A stretch of 64,000 nucleotides of DNA from Rhodoferax sp. AJA081-3 (GTDB lineage: Bacteria > Pseudomonadota > Gammaproteobacteria > Burkholderiales > Burkholderiaceae_C), in assembly GCF_017798165.1 (NCBI RefSeq), contig NZ_CP059068.1, positions 496,001 through 560,000 of the forward strand, read 5' to 3'. A model generated the notes under the pieces. That model was not told the origin of the DNA. It made no database searches and saw only the letters and a program-made list of their open reading frames with translations. Positions 29,631 to 38,481 of the stretch are shown one piece after another. The position numbers and the translations under genes were made by a program. Within the stretch, counting starts at the first letter, position 1. Each line of letters opens with the position of its first letter.

Positions 29631-31904
29631 TTACTTCACGCAATCTGCGAAGTAATGCACCGATCCATCCTCGCGCCGCTCCTCCACCAAACCATGGATA
29701 TCGGTTTCAAATCCGGGGCACTTGGCATTGAATTCGCGTGAGAACTTGAGGTAATCAACAATCTTCTTGTTGAACACTTCGCCCGGAATCAGCAGGGGAA
29801 TGCCGGGTGGGTACGGCGTCACCAGACCCACGGTGATGCGGCCTTCCAGGTTGTCAATTTCCACCCGCTCGGTCTGGCGCAGCGCAATGTGGGCATAGGC
29901 GTCGCTGGGCTTCATGGCCGGCGTCAGGTCGCTCAGATACATGTCGGTGGTCAAACGGGCGATATCGTATTTGGCGTACAGCGCATGCACGTACTGGCAC
30001 AGGTCGGCCAGACCCATTTGTTCGTACTTGGGGTACTTTTGGCAGAACTCGGGCAGGATGCGCCACATGGGCTGGTTCTTGTCGTAGTCGTCCTTGAACT
30101 GTTGCAGCGCCGTCAACATGCTGTTCCAGCGGCCCTTGGTGATGCCGATGGTGAACATGATAAAGAAGCTGTACAGACCGGTCTTCTCGACCACCACGCC
30201 GTGTTCTGCCAGGAACTTGGTCACGATGCTGGCCGGAATGCCGGTCTTGGCAAACTTGCCGTTCAAGTCCATGCCGGGTGTCACGATGGTGGACTTGATT
30301 GGGTCCAGCATATTGAAACCGGTGGCCATCTTGCCGAAGCCATGCCAGTTCACACCGGCCTTGGCGTTTTTGGATTCACCCTTGATGATCCAGTCGTCCG
30401 AGCGGCCAATGCCCTCTTCCGCCAGCTTGTCCGGCCCCCAGACCTTGAACCACCAGTCCTTGCCGTACTCTTCGTCCACCTTGCGCATGGCACGGCGGAA
30501 GTCCAGGGCTTCGGCAATACTTTCCTCGACCAGTGCCGTGCCACCGGGTGGCTCCATCATGGCCGCCGCCACATCGCAGCTGGCGATGATGCTGTACTGT
30601 GGGCTGGTGCTGGTGTGCATCAAATAGGCTTCGTTGAACAGATGTTTGTCCAGCTTGACAGTTTGCGAGTCTTGCACCAACACCTGACTGGCCTGGCTGA
30701 TACCGGCCAACAGCTTGTGGATGGAGTGGGTGGCGTACACCATGGCATGTTTGGGCCGCACACGGCGCTTGCCCATGGCATGGTACGAACCGTAAAACGG
30801 GTGGAAGGCGGCGTGTGGCAGCCAGGCTTCGTCAAAGTGCAGGTTCTCGACGTAGCCGTCCAACATTTTCTTGATGGTTTCGGTGTTGTACAACACGCCG
30901 TCGTAGGTGGACTGGGTAATGGTCAATACCCGCGGCTTGACCGACTTGGCATCTACACCGCGCAGCAAAGGGTTTGCTGCGATCTTTCGCTGGATGGATG
31001 CCTGTTCGAACTCCTCCTTGGGGATGGGGCCGATGATGCCGAAGTGGTTGCGCGTGGGCTTCAAAAACACCGGGATCGAACCCGTCATGATGATGGCATG
31101 CAGGATGGACTTGTGGCAGTTGCGGTCCACCACCACCACATCACCCGGCGCCACCGTGTGGTGCCAGACCATCTTGTTCGAAGTCGAGGTGCCGTTGGTC
31201 ACAAAGAAGCAATGGTCGGCGTTGAAGATACGTGCGGCATTGCGCTCGGAGGCGCCCACGGGGCCGTCGTGGTCCAGCAACTGGCCCAGCTCTTCGACCG
31301 CGTTGCACACGTCGGCGCGCAGCATGTTTTCACCAAAAAACTGGTGGAACATCTGACCCACGGGACTCTTCAGAAATGCAACACCGCCCGAGTGGCCGGG
31401 GCAGTGCCATGAGTAGGAGCCGTCTTCGGCATAGTCCAACAAGGCCTTGAAAAACGGTGGCTGCACACCCTCCAGATAACTCTTGGCCTCGCGCAGGATG
31501 TGGCGGGCCACAAACTCGGGCGTGTCCTCAAACATGTGGATGAAGCCATGCAACTCGCGCAGGATGTCGTTGGGAATGTGGCGCGAGGTCTTTGTCTCGC
31601 CGTACACATAAATCGGCACATCCAGATTCTTGCGGCGCACCTCTTCGATGAAGTGGCGCAGGTTCAGCACCGCGGGGTCCAGGTCCGGGCCGGGCGTGAA
31701 CTCTTCGTCGTCTATGGACAGGATGAAGGCACTGGCGCGCGACTGCTGCTGTGCAAATTGAGAGAGATCGCCGTAACTGGTCACGCCCAGCACTTCAAAA
31801 CCTTCTGTTTCGATTGCCTGGGCCAAGGCGCGGATACCCAATCCTGAGGTGTTCTCAGAGCGAAAATCCTCGTCGATGATGACGATGGGAAAGCGAAATT
31901 TCAT
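29631..31904 (-). CDS. Arg/Lys/Orn decarboxylase (PLP, AdiA-like)
   Basis: A 757-residue fold-III... better described as the Orn/Lys/Arg decarboxylase major-domain family. An N-terminal receiver-like wing domain (IVIIDEDF to about residue 130) precedes the PLP domain: SWHCPGHSGGVAF, VVDRNCHKSILHAII, LHFDEAWLPHAAFHP, and the PLP lysine in YATHSIHKLLAG. The C-terminal domain follows. Overall length and TNGTSTSNKMVWH are closest to biodegradative arginine decarboxylase, but substrate cannot be proved from sequence. No antiporter gene is adjacent, so it is more likely for polyamine or constitutive use than an acid-resistance pair. ATG 31904 was chosen; 60 upstream codons look non-coding. Confidence 0.88.
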   Translation of the reverse strand: MKFRFPIVIIDEDFRSENTSGLGIRALAQAIETEGFEVLGVTSYGDLSQFAQQQSRASAFILSIDDEEFTPGPDLDPAVLNLRHFIEEVRRKNLDVPIYVYGETKTSRHIPNDILRELHGFIHMFEDTPEFVARHILREAKSYLEGVQPPFFKALLDYAEDGSYSWHCPGHSGGVAFLKSPVGQMFHQFFGENMLRADVCNAVEELGQLLDHDGPVGASERNAARIFNADHCFFVTNGTSTSNKMVWHHTVAPGDVVVVDRNCHKSILHAIIMTGSIPVFLKPTRNHFGIIGPIPKEEFEQASIQRKIAANPLLRGVDAKSVKPRVLTITQSTYDGVLYNTETIKKMLDGYVENLHFDEAWLPHAAFHPFYGSYHAMGKRRVRPKHAMVYATHSIHKLLAGISQASQVLVQDSQTVKLDKHLFNEAYLMHTSTSPQYSIIASCDVAAAMMEPPGGTALVEESIAEALDFRRAMRKVDEEYGKDWWFKVWGPDKLAEEGIGRSDDWIIKGESKNAKAGVNWHGFGKMATGFNMLDPIKSTIVTPGMDLNGKFAKTGIPASIVTKFLAEHGVVVEKTGLYSFFIMFTIGITKGRWNSMLTALQQFKDDYDKNQPMWRILPEFCQKYPKYEQMGLADLCQYVHALYAKYDIARLTTDMYLSDLTPAMKPSDAYAHIALRQTERVEIDNLEGRITVGLVTPYPPGIPLLIPGEVFNKKIVDYLKFSREFNAKCPGFETDIHGLVEERREDGSVHYFADCVK

Positions 31905-32034
31905 GGGGGCTCCAGCCGTAGGCGCGAAAAATAAGAAAAACAGGCGCGAAGTGTAAGGACTTATTGTGTCTCGCAGCTTGCACGGCCTGCCTTTTGCCCC
32001 AAAATGTGGTGATCGCAACACAAGCAAGGACTGT

Positions 32035-32460
32035 ATGGCCCCATCCACACTCTGGTGGCTGCTCGCTGGTATAGCGGTAGGCATCGAATTGGTGACCGGA
32101 ACCTTCTACCTGCTGATGCTGGCGATAGGTCTGGCTGCCGCAGCTGTTGCTGCCCACATGGGTGGCAGTTTGGCGGTGCAGATTGTGGTTGCGGCATTGG
32201 CATCTGCCGGATCCGTGCTGGGCTTGCGCCATTACCGAAAGAACCAACCTCCCCGTCTGCCCGCCACGGCCAACCGCGATGTGAATATGGATATTGGAGA
32301 AACCGTGCAGGTGGAAGCCTGGAACGCGGACGGCACCAGCACCGTCCGGTACCGTGGCTCCAGTTGGGCCGTGGCCAGCGTGTCGGGTGAGCCGTTGACT
32401 GCGGGCCCACACCAGGTGGTCGAAGTCGTAGGCAGTCGGCTAGTCGTTAAAAAAATCTGA
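32035..32460 (+). CDS. NfeD family membrane protein (short form)
   Basis: A 141-residue protein with three hydrophobic segments (about residues 5-60) and a C-terminal OB-fold domain (MDIGETVQVEAWNADGTSTVRYRG). It corresponds to the short NfeD class without the ClpP-like protease domain. It starts at ATG 32035, as upstream codons do not extend the membrane region. It is followed after 51 bases by an SPFH/stomatin gene: NfeD-stomatin pairs are conserved and the two proteins are thought to act together in membrane microdomains. Confidence 0.88.
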   Translation: MAPSTLWWLLAGIAVGIELVTGTFYLLMLAIGLAAAAVAAHMGGSLAVQIVVAALASAGSVLGLRHYRKNQPPRLPATANRDVNMDIGETVQVEAWNADGTSTVRYRGSSWAVASVSGEPLTAGPHQVVEVVGSRLVVKKI

Positions 32461-32511
32461 GCACCTGGCGCCCCGCCCTTTCACTACAGTTGTTTCTTTT
32501 AAGGATGCATC

Positions 32512-33423
32512 ATGGAATACGGAGTAATTTTGTTGATCGTGGCCGTGATCTTCGGCTTCAAAGCGATCAAGGTGGTCCCCCAGCAGCATGCTTGGGTGGT
32601 CGAGCGACTGGGCAAATACAACGGCACGTTGACACCCGGCTTGAACTTTGTGGTGCCCTTTGTGGACCGCGTGGCCTACAAACATCTGCTGAAGGAAGTG
32701 CCGCTGGACATACCCAGCCAGGTCTGCATCACGCGCGACAACACACAGCTGCAGGTGGACGGCATTCTGTACTTCCAAGTGACCGACGCCATGCGGGCCA
32801 GTTATGGCTCCAGCAACTACGTGGTGGCCATCTCGCAATTGGCACAGACTTCGCTGCGTTCGGTTATCGGCAAACTGGAACTGGACAAGACCTTTGAAGA
32901 GCGCGACATCATCAATGCCCAGGTGGTGCAGGCCATTGACGAGGCGGCGCTGAACTGGGGTGTGAAGGTGCTGCGCTATGAAATCAAGGACCTGACACCG
33001 CCCAAGGAAATTTTGCATGCGATGCAACAGCAGATCACCGCGGAACGCGAAAAACGGGCGCTGATCGCCGCATCCGAAGGCCGCCGCCAGGAGCAGATCA
33101 ACATCGCCACCGGAGAACGCGAGGCCTTTATCGCCCGATCCGAAGGTGAGAAACAGGCGGCCATCAACAATGCCCAGGGCCAGGCCGCTGCCATTCTGGC
33201 AGTTGCCGAAGCCAATGCCCAGGCGATTGAACGTGTGGCCGCCGCCATTCGCCAGCCGGGCGGTGAGCAGGCTGTGCAGCTCAAAGTGGCTGAGCAGGCG
33301 GTCAATGCTTATTCCAAGGTTGCCGCGGACGCCACAACAACCTTGATCGTGCCCAGCCACATGGCTGAAGTGGCGACCCTGATTGGTTCGGCCATGAAGA
33401 TGACACAGCTGCCGAAAACCTGA
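32512..33423 (+). CDS. SPFH/Band 7 (stomatin-like, paraslipin) protein
   Basis: A 303-residue protein with one N-terminal membrane segment (EYGVILLIVAVIFGFKAI), followed by the SPFH domain (VPQQHAWVVERLGKYNGTLTPGLN to about residue 185). A long Ala/Glu coiled coil then has repeated EREAFIARSEGEKQAAINNAQGQA. The C-terminal part ends in MAEVATLIGSAMKMTQL. It resembles QmcA/stomatin-like 2. Cotranscription with nfeD is likely, and a perfect terminator follows. It probably forms oligomeric scaffolds in the inner membrane with NfeD. Confidence 0.92.
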   Translation: MEYGVILLIVAVIFGFKAIKVVPQQHAWVVERLGKYNGTLTPGLNFVVPFVDRVAYKHLLKEVPLDIPSQVCITRDNTQLQVDGILYFQVTDAMRASYGSSNYVVAISQLAQTSLRSVIGKLELDKTFEERDIINAQVVQAIDEAALNWGVKVLRYEIKDLTPPKEILHAMQQQITAEREKRALIAASEGRRQEQINIATGEREAFIARSEGEKQAAINNAQGQAAAILAVAEANAQAIERVAAAIRQPGGEQAVQLKVAEQAVNAYSKVAADATTTLIVPSHMAEVATLIGSAMKMTQLPKT

Positions 33424-33438
33424 GGCAGCGCCAAATAA

Positions 33439-33480
33439 AATAGCCCCGTAACGCAATGCGCTACGGGGCTATTCATTTTC
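33439..33480 (+). terminator. Terminator between the SPFH gene and tRNA-Ser
   Basis: AATAGCCCCGTA pairs exactly with TACGGGGCTATT (12 base pairs) around a loop that itself contains CGC-AAT-GCG. T-rich sequence follows on the plus strand and AT-rich sequence on the minus, so it can end both the SPFH gene and the oppositely oriented tRNA transcript. Confidence 0.85.
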
Positions 33481-33570
33481 TGGCGGAGCAGGCGGGATTC
33501 GAACCCGCGGAGGGTTTTACCCCTCGCACGCTTTCCAGGCGTGTGACTTAAACCGCTCATCCACCGCTCC
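33481..33570 (-). tRNA. tRNA-Ser (anticodon GGA)
   Basis: Ninety bases on the minus strand with encoded CCA. The acceptor GGAGCGG pairs with CTGCTCC (one G-T pair) plus discriminator G. The anticodon stem-loop is ACGCCTGGAAAGCGT with anticodon GGA, reading UCC/UCU. The long variable arm GAGGGGTAAAACCCTC is typical of class II tRNA-Ser, and the T-arm GCGGGTTCGAATCCCGC is standard. Confidence 0.97.
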
Positions 33571-33640
33571 AGAGCCTTCGATTATAAGCAGCCTTTAGGC
33601 CAAATTCAGAGCAACGGGACGGAAAGCGCAAAAAAAGACA

Positions 33641-33928
33641 TCAATCCTTGGGCGGATTCAAATTGGCAATAGCCTGTGTGACGGCAACTTGAATAGCGTC
33701 CTGCAGATCGCTGCGCATGCGGGGTGCCGCAGCACGCAGGTGCTGCTCAATCACCGTCTGCAAGGATGCGCGCAGTTGCTGCTCCAGCCGCGGCTTGACC
33801 AGCTTCAATACCTGTTCGGCCAGTTGCGCCGGGTCAATAGGGGTTGGTGATGGGGCTATGGGTAGTCCCGGTTGGACTACCTCGGTCAGGGTGGGAACAA
33901 ATCGTGGGACTGGTTTGTTGGCTGCCAT
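33641..33928 (-). CDS. Small unknown protein coupled to holC
   Basis: A 95-residue protein, not recognised. A Pro-rich N-terminal third (FVPTLTEVVQPGLPIAPSPTP) leads into an amphipathic helical region (LAEQVLKLVKPRLEQQLRASL and onward) and a tail PPKD. There is no signal peptide or membrane segment. Its ATG overlaps the holC stop by ATGA, so it is translationally coupled to the polymerase chi subunit and pepA. Helical predicted content suggests a small binding partner (inference). Similar short genes behind holC occur in Comamonadaceae as far as I recall. Confidence 0.75.
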   Translation of the reverse strand: MAANKPVPRFVPTLTEVVQPGLPIAPSPTPIDPAQLAEQVLKLVKPRLEQQLRASLQTVIEQHLRAAAPRMRSDLQDAIQVAVTQAIANLNPPKD

Positions 33929-34365
33929 CAGTCCGCACGTTTCAAGTTTAAATCGTGGCGCGCAATGGTGTAACCCCGCTCGGTATAGTGCCGCCACCGC
34001 TGGCGCGCCAGGTCGCGGTCTGCGGCATCGGTGCTGACGACCTCGATGACCCGTGCGAAGCGCTCAAACCCTGGCGCAACCGTATCGGTCAGGTTGACCA
34101 GTACATCTGCCAAGTCAGGCGCCTGCTGGACATCGGTGACCATCACCACCGGAGACCGGCCACGAACCGCGTCCCTAGCGTTGGCCACACAATGCGGAAC
34201 AAACTCCGTTGGGGATAAAGCCCACAAGTCGGCGTCCAACTGCGCAGCGGTATCGGGCGTTGCCAATACCACCACCTTGGCCCCACTGCCCACTGCCTTG
34301 CGCAGCAATCGGCAGGTGTAGGCCATCTTGTCGGGCGCGCCGAAATGAAAGGCCAGTTCGGTCAC
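33928..34365 (-). CDS. holC: DNA polymerase III chi subunit
   Basis: A 145-residue clamp-loader accessory protein that links the polymerase to single-strand-binding protein. The start MTELAFHFGAPDKMAYTCRLLRKAVGSGAKVVV and the middle LDADLWALSPTEFVPHC are family typical, as is the C-terminal RWRHYTERGYTIARHDL. It overlaps the pepA stop by four bases and the small downstream gene by four bases. The pepA-holC order is widely conserved in proteobacteria. Confidence 0.92.
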   Translation of the reverse strand: MTELAFHFGAPDKMAYTCRLLRKAVGSGAKVVVLATPDTAAQLDADLWALSPTEFVPHCVANARDAVRGRSPVVMVTDVQQAPDLADVLVNLTDTVAPGFERFARVIEVVSTDAADRDLARQRWRHYTERGYTIARHDLNLKRAD

Positions 34366-35807
34366 TTGGTCTGGGCCTGGTCCATCAGGTATTCAACCAG
34401 CAGGCCCACGGGTCGGCCAGTCGCCCCTTTGGCGGCACCGCTTTTCCAGGCGGTTCCGGCGATGTCGAGGTGGGCCCAGGCAAACTTTTCGGTGAACCGC
34501 TGCAAGAACTTGGCTGCTGCAATGGCGCCGCCGGCCCGTCCGCCCAGGTTGGCGACGTCGGCAAAGTTGGTCTTCAGGCCTTCGGCATATTCTTCGTCCA
34601 GCGGCATTCTCCAGCAGCCGTCTTGTGCGGTTTCACCGGCTTTGAACAATGCATTGCCCAGCTCTTCCTTCGCCGCAAACAATCCGCTGCGCACGCCGCC
34701 CAGTGCAATCACACAGGCACCCGTCAGGGTGGCGATGTCTACAACGGCGGCCGGCTTGAAGCGCTCCGCATAGGTCAGCGCGTCACACAGGACCAGGCGA
34801 CCCTCCGCGTCGGTGTTGAGGATCTCAATGGTCTGGCCACTCATGCTGGTCACCACGTCGCCCGGTTTCACGGCACTGCCGCTGACCAGGTTTTCGCAGG
34901 CGGCGATCAACCCCACCACATTGATGGCGGGTTTCAGTGCGGCCAGTGAACGGAACACGCCCAACACGCTGGCAGCACCCGACATGTCGTACTTCATCTC
35001 GTCCATTTCGGCTGCGGGCTTGATGGAAATACCACCGCAGTCAAAGGTGATGCCCTTGCCGACCAACACGGTGGGTGCCTTGGTCTTGGCTGCACCGTTG
35101 TACTTCAAGACGATAAAACGCAGCGGCTGGTCAGAACCCTGGGCTACGGCCATAAAGGCGCCCATGCCCAACTTGGCCACTTCTTTGGGGCCAAGCACAT
35201 CACAAGTGATTTTGGGATGCTGCGCCAGCTCTTGGGCCGCCTGTGCCAGCAGGGTGGGTGTGGCATGGTTGGCAGGCCGGTTGGCCCATTCCTTGGTCAG
35301 CTCTGCGCCCACCACAATACCGGTGGCACGGTTAAAGCTGGCCTGCACTTCTGTGGCATTGGTGGCCGCCACCAGCACCTTGGACAGGGTGCGGCCCTCA
35401 GGCTTGGATTTGGTGGTGGTGTAGGCGTAGCTTGCATCGGCCACTGCAGTCACCACTGCGCGCACCGCATCTTCACGCGCAGGTGCTGCAAAACACACCA
35501 ACAGTTTTTTCAGCGTGCTCGATTTGACCGCAGCCACGGCGGACATGACCGAGCCACGCACATCGCGCGCGGCTCCAGCGCCTATGCCCACCAGGACCAC
35601 ACGCGTGGCATGGGCCTGCACCGGGCGGTACAGGCACAGGGTTTTGCCCGCTTTTGTTTCCAGATCGCCGGCTTTCAGGGTTTGCGCGATCAAGGTCGAC
35701 AAATCATCTTTGCCGGGCTTGAAATCCTGGGGTACCAGGACAATCAGCGCATCACATTTCTCGGTAGAGACCCCTGTGAGGCCCATAGCTTTCAGTTCAA
35801 AGTTCAT
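34362..35807 (-). CDS. pepA: Leucyl aminopeptidase (PepA)
   Basis: A 481-residue M17 metallopeptidase with two metal ions, removing N-terminal residues from peptides. The C-terminal catalytic domain has VGKGITFDCGGISIKPAAEMDEMKYDMSG split over the metal-binding Lys and Asp, and NTDAEGRLVL (the family signature). ATLTGACVIALG also fits. E. coli PepA additionally binds DNA as XerA. The start at 35807 is only 23 bases from the divergent lptF start, so the promoters must overlap coding sequence or the short gap. Overlaps holC. Confidence 0.96.
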   Translation of the reverse strand: MNFELKAMGLTGVSTEKCDALIVLVPQDFKPGKDDLSTLIAQTLKAGDLETKAGKTLCLYRPVQAHATRVVLVGIGAGAARDVRGSVMSAVAAVKSSTLKKLLVCFAAPAREDAVRAVVTAVADASYAYTTTKSKPEGRTLSKVLVAATNATEVQASFNRATGIVVGAELTKEWANRPANHATPTLLAQAAQELAQHPKITCDVLGPKEVAKLGMGAFMAVAQGSDQPLRFIVLKYNGAAKTKAPTVLVGKGITFDCGGISIKPAAEMDEMKYDMSGAASVLGVFRSLAALKPAINVVGLIAACENLVSGSAVKPGDVVTSMSGQTIEILNTDAEGRLVLCDALTYAERFKPAAVVDIATLTGACVIALGGVRSGLFAAKEELGNALFKAGETAQDGCWRMPLDEEYAEGLKTNFADVANLGGRAGGAIAAAKFLQRFTEKFAWAHLDIAGTAWKSGAAKGATGRPVGLLVEYLMDQAQTK

Positions 35808-35830
35808 AATTCAGGTTTTCCTTTGTCTCC

Positions 35831-36946
35831 ATGTTATTCCATTCCTCCATTCGCAAAGAACTCGCGCGCAGTTTTGGTGCCACCCTGGTGGTGCTGATCA
35901 CCGTGGTGATGACCATGACGCTGATACGCACGCTGGGCGAAGCCGGTCGCGGTGTGTTCAATCCGTCGGATGTGATGATTATCATGGGCTACATCGTGTT
36001 GTCCCAGTTGCCTATCATCCTGGCGCTGTGCCTGTTTATCGCGGTGCTCAGTGTCTTGACCCGCATGTTCCGTGACAGTGAAATGGTGATTTGGTTCGGT
36101 AGTGGGCGCGGTTTGACCTCGCTGATAAGGCCGCTGTTCCGATTTGCATGGCCCATCCTGATCGTTATTGGAGCGCTGGCCTTTCTGATTCTGCCCTGGG
36201 CCGAGGGACGCATTGCAGACATGAAGGACCGCTTTGACAAGCGCGGTGACATTGCCCGCATGGAGCCGGGGCAGTTTCAGGAATCTGCCACTGGCGACCG
36301 GGTCTTTTTCATCGAAAAAGATGCCAGCACTACCCAGGCGGGCAGCAATGTGTTTATTGCCACGCAAAAGGACAACAAAGAAACCGTCACGTCGGCACGC
36401 AGTGGCCAGCTCAAGGAACTGTATGGCGAAAAGTTCCTGGTTCTTGAGAATGGGCAACGCCTCGAAAAAGTGGCCGGCAAGCCGGAGTTGACCGTGGCGT
36501 CCTTTTCGACGTACGGCGTTCAGGTCGACGCGCCCGACCCATCGGCACGCAGTTTTGTGGCGTCGGGCGCCAAGGGCACGATGGAACTTGTGGCCGATCC
36601 CAATAAGGCACATTTGGCTGAGCTGTCGTGGCGTGCGGGTCTGGCGCTGGCGGCCATCAATTTTGTGCTGATTGGCCTGGCTGCAGCCGGCGTCAACCCC
36701 CGTGTGGGCCGCGCCGCCAACCTGGGATTTGCCTTTGGGGCCTTTATTGTTTACTTCAACCTGCTGATCCTGGGTAAAAGCTGGATAGAGACTAGCCAGG
36801 TGCACTTTGGCGTGTATCTGCTCGCATTGCATGGTGGTGCGCTGGCCCTGGCCCTGTTGTGGCTTGCCAAGCGGCACAACAATTGGGTCTTCCAGTTACC
36901 CGGTAGAGCCCGCCGCAAACCGTGTGCCGCCAAGGTCGCGCCATGA
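35831..36946 (+). CDS. lptF: LPS export ABC transporter permease LptF
   Basis: A 371-residue permease of the LptB2FG complex that extracts lipopolysaccharide from the inner membrane. It begins MLFHSSIRKELARSFGATL and has three membrane segments before and three after a periplasmic beta-jellyroll (about residues 125-265). Segments near the C-terminus include LALAAINFVLIGLAAAGVNP. The divergent pepA/lptF-lptG layout is conserved in proteobacteria. Its stop overlaps the lptG start by four bases. Confidence 0.94.
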   Translation: MLFHSSIRKELARSFGATLVVLITVVMTMTLIRTLGEAGRGVFNPSDVMIIMGYIVLSQLPIILALCLFIAVLSVLTRMFRDSEMVIWFGSGRGLTSLIRPLFRFAWPILIVIGALAFLILPWAEGRIADMKDRFDKRGDIARMEPGQFQESATGDRVFFIEKDASTTQAGSNVFIATQKDNKETVTSARSGQLKELYGEKFLVLENGQRLEKVAGKPELTVASFSTYGVQVDAPDPSARSFVASGAKGTMELVADPNKAHLAELSWRAGLALAAINFVLIGLAAAGVNPRVGRAANLGFAFGAFIVYFNLLILGKSWIETSQVHFGVYLLALHGGALALALLWLAKRHNNWVFQLPGRARRKPCAAKVAP

Positions 36947-38049
36947 AAACCATCCGCAGACTTCTTTACGGCGAAGTGATACTGGCCTTCCTGCTGGTCA
37001 CGCTGGGCTTTGTCGCGCTGTTTTACTTCTTTGATTTTGTGGAAGAGTTGCAAGCGGTCGGCAAATACCGCTCGACCGGCTACACCGTTGCCCAAGCCCT
37101 TTTGTATGTGGCGCTGCTGCTGCCCAGCCACCTGTACGAGCTGCTACCCATCACCGTGCTGATTGGCACCATCTTTGTGATGGCCCGCCTGGCCCAAAGC
37201 TCGGAGTTCACCATCTTGCGTACCAGCGGCCTGGGGCCTTGGCGGGCCCTGCGTGCGCTGCTGGTGCTGGGCCTGGGTTTTGTGGTGCTGACTTTTGCGG
37301 TGGGCGACTATGTGGCCCCGATGGCCGACAAAACCGCGCAACTGCTCAAGTCCCGCTACCAGGGCAAGGTCACCGTGGGCAAGACCGGCGCCTGGCTCAA
37401 GGAGCGCCAAGCCTATAGCCACTATGCCGTCAATGTGGGTGCATTGGCGCCAGACGGCAGCATGCGGGATGTACGCATTTTTGAATTTGACAACCAGGGC
37501 ATCCTGGTCTCCATGACCGAAGGCCAAACCGCCCGGTTCGGCAGGGACGACTCCTGGTTATTGGCGAATGCCGAGCACACCGAGTTCACCAATGCCGACA
37601 CCAATGCATCCAAAGTGGACCGCAAGGCGCTGGAAAGCTTCCGCTGGCCCACCCAGATCAGCGGAGAAATGGTGGCCACCGCCGTATTGCGGCCAGAGCG
37701 CATGGGCACCCTAGACCTGTTCCACTACATGCGGCACCTGGACGCCAATGGCCAGGCCGCGCAAAAGTACGAAATCCAGTTCTGGAAAAAAGTGTTCTAT
37801 CCCCTGAGCTGCCTGGTCATGGTGGTGCTGGCCCTGCCCTTTGCCTACCTGCATTTCCGATCGGGTAGCGTAGCCACCTATGTATTTGGCGGCGTGATGG
37901 CGGGCATCAGTTTTGTGCTGCTGAACAACGTGCTGGGCGACCTGGGCGCGCTGCGCGGCTGGTGGCCGTGGATTACCGCTGCCTTGCCGGGGCTGATTTA
38001 CTCCATCCTTTCTCTGACCGCTTTCTCCTGGCTGGTCATACGACGATGA
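36943..38049 (+). CDS. lptG: LPS export ABC transporter permease LptG
   Basis: A 368-residue partner of LptF with the same layout: three segments, a periplasmic jellyroll and three segments. The N-terminus MKTIRRLLYGEVILAFLLVTLGFVALFYFFD and the stretch LPSHLYELLPITVLIGTIFVMARLAQSSEFTILRTSG, given here in two parts of the family motif, are typical. ATG 36943 overlaps the lptF stop (ATGA), as the seven extra upstream codons lie inside lptF. The stop overlaps the CbiX-like gene, so the three genes are coupled. Confidence 0.94.
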   Translation: MKTIRRLLYGEVILAFLLVTLGFVALFYFFDFVEELQAVGKYRSTGYTVAQALLYVALLLPSHLYELLPITVLIGTIFVMARLAQSSEFTILRTSGLGPWRALRALLVLGLGFVVLTFAVGDYVAPMADKTAQLLKSRYQGKVTVGKTGAWLKERQAYSHYAVNVGALAPDGSMRDVRIFEFDNQGILVSMTEGQTARFGRDDSWLLANAEHTEFTNADTNASKVDRKALESFRWPTQISGEMVATAVLRPERMGTLDLFHYMRHLDANGQAAQKYEIQFWKKVFYPLSCLVMVVLALPFAYLHFRSGSVATYVFGGVMAGISFVLLNNVLGDLGALRGWWPWITAALPGLIYSILSLTAFSWLVIRR

Positions 38050-38432
38050 CACCTGAAGACACCACCAACCAGCGCGGCATCGTTCTGTTTGCCCACGGCT
38101 CACGCGACCCGCTGTGGCACAAGCCCATAGAGGCAGTGGCCACGCATATCGCCACCCTCGCGCCCCAGACACCCGTGGTCTGCGCCTACCTGGAGCTCAG
38201 CACACCTGACCTGGCGACTGCGACCCGGGCACTGGTGGAACGCGGCGTGCAGGCCATCACCATACTGCCCATGTTTCTGGGCGTGGGCAAACACGCACGT
38301 GAGGACCTGCCCGAATTGGTTGCAGCGCTGCGGGCCAGCTACCCGGATGCACACATCACACTCAAGCCGGCGGTAGGTGAAGATGCACGCCTGGTGCAAT
38401 TGATGGCACAAATAGCCCTGGACGGCCTGTAG
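38046..38432 (+). CDS. CbiX-like sirohydrochlorin chelatase family protein
   Basis: A 128-residue single-domain member of the CbiX/SirB class II chelatase family, which inserts Co or Fe into sirohydrochlorin; short forms work as dimers. The conserved metal-binding His is in GIVLFAHGSRDP near residue 17, and the stretch ITILPMFLGVGKHAREDLPE contains the second His. It overlaps lptG by four bases and precedes a CysB-type regulator by 49 bases. A link to siroheme for sulfite reduction fits that neighbour, but no cys genes are in the window. Confidence 0.87.
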   Translation: MTPEDTTNQRGIVLFAHGSRDPLWHKPIEAVATHIATLAPQTPVVCAYLELSTPDLATATRALVERGVQAITILPMFLGVGKHAREDLPELVAALRASYPDAHITLKPAVGEDARLVQLMAQIALDGL

Positions 38433-38455
38433 AAAGCCTTTAATCCGGCATAATG

Positions 38456-38477
38456 AATCTCTTCTTTAGTAGAGATT
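38456..38477. promoter_or_regulatory. Inverted repeat upstream of the CysB-type gene
   Basis: AATCTCT and AGAGATT form a perfect seven-base inverted repeat with an eight-base centre, ending five bases before the ATG at 38482 and covering the ribosome-binding region. It follows a CATAAT box. It could be an autoregulatory operator or an RNA hairpin limiting translation; neither is shown. Confidence 0.4.
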
Positions 38478-38481
38478 TGAT

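Noticed and set aside
29889..31412. A 507-codon plus-strand open frame opposite the decarboxylase
   Set aside because: Antisense shadow; the decarboxylase motifs on the other strand are complete.
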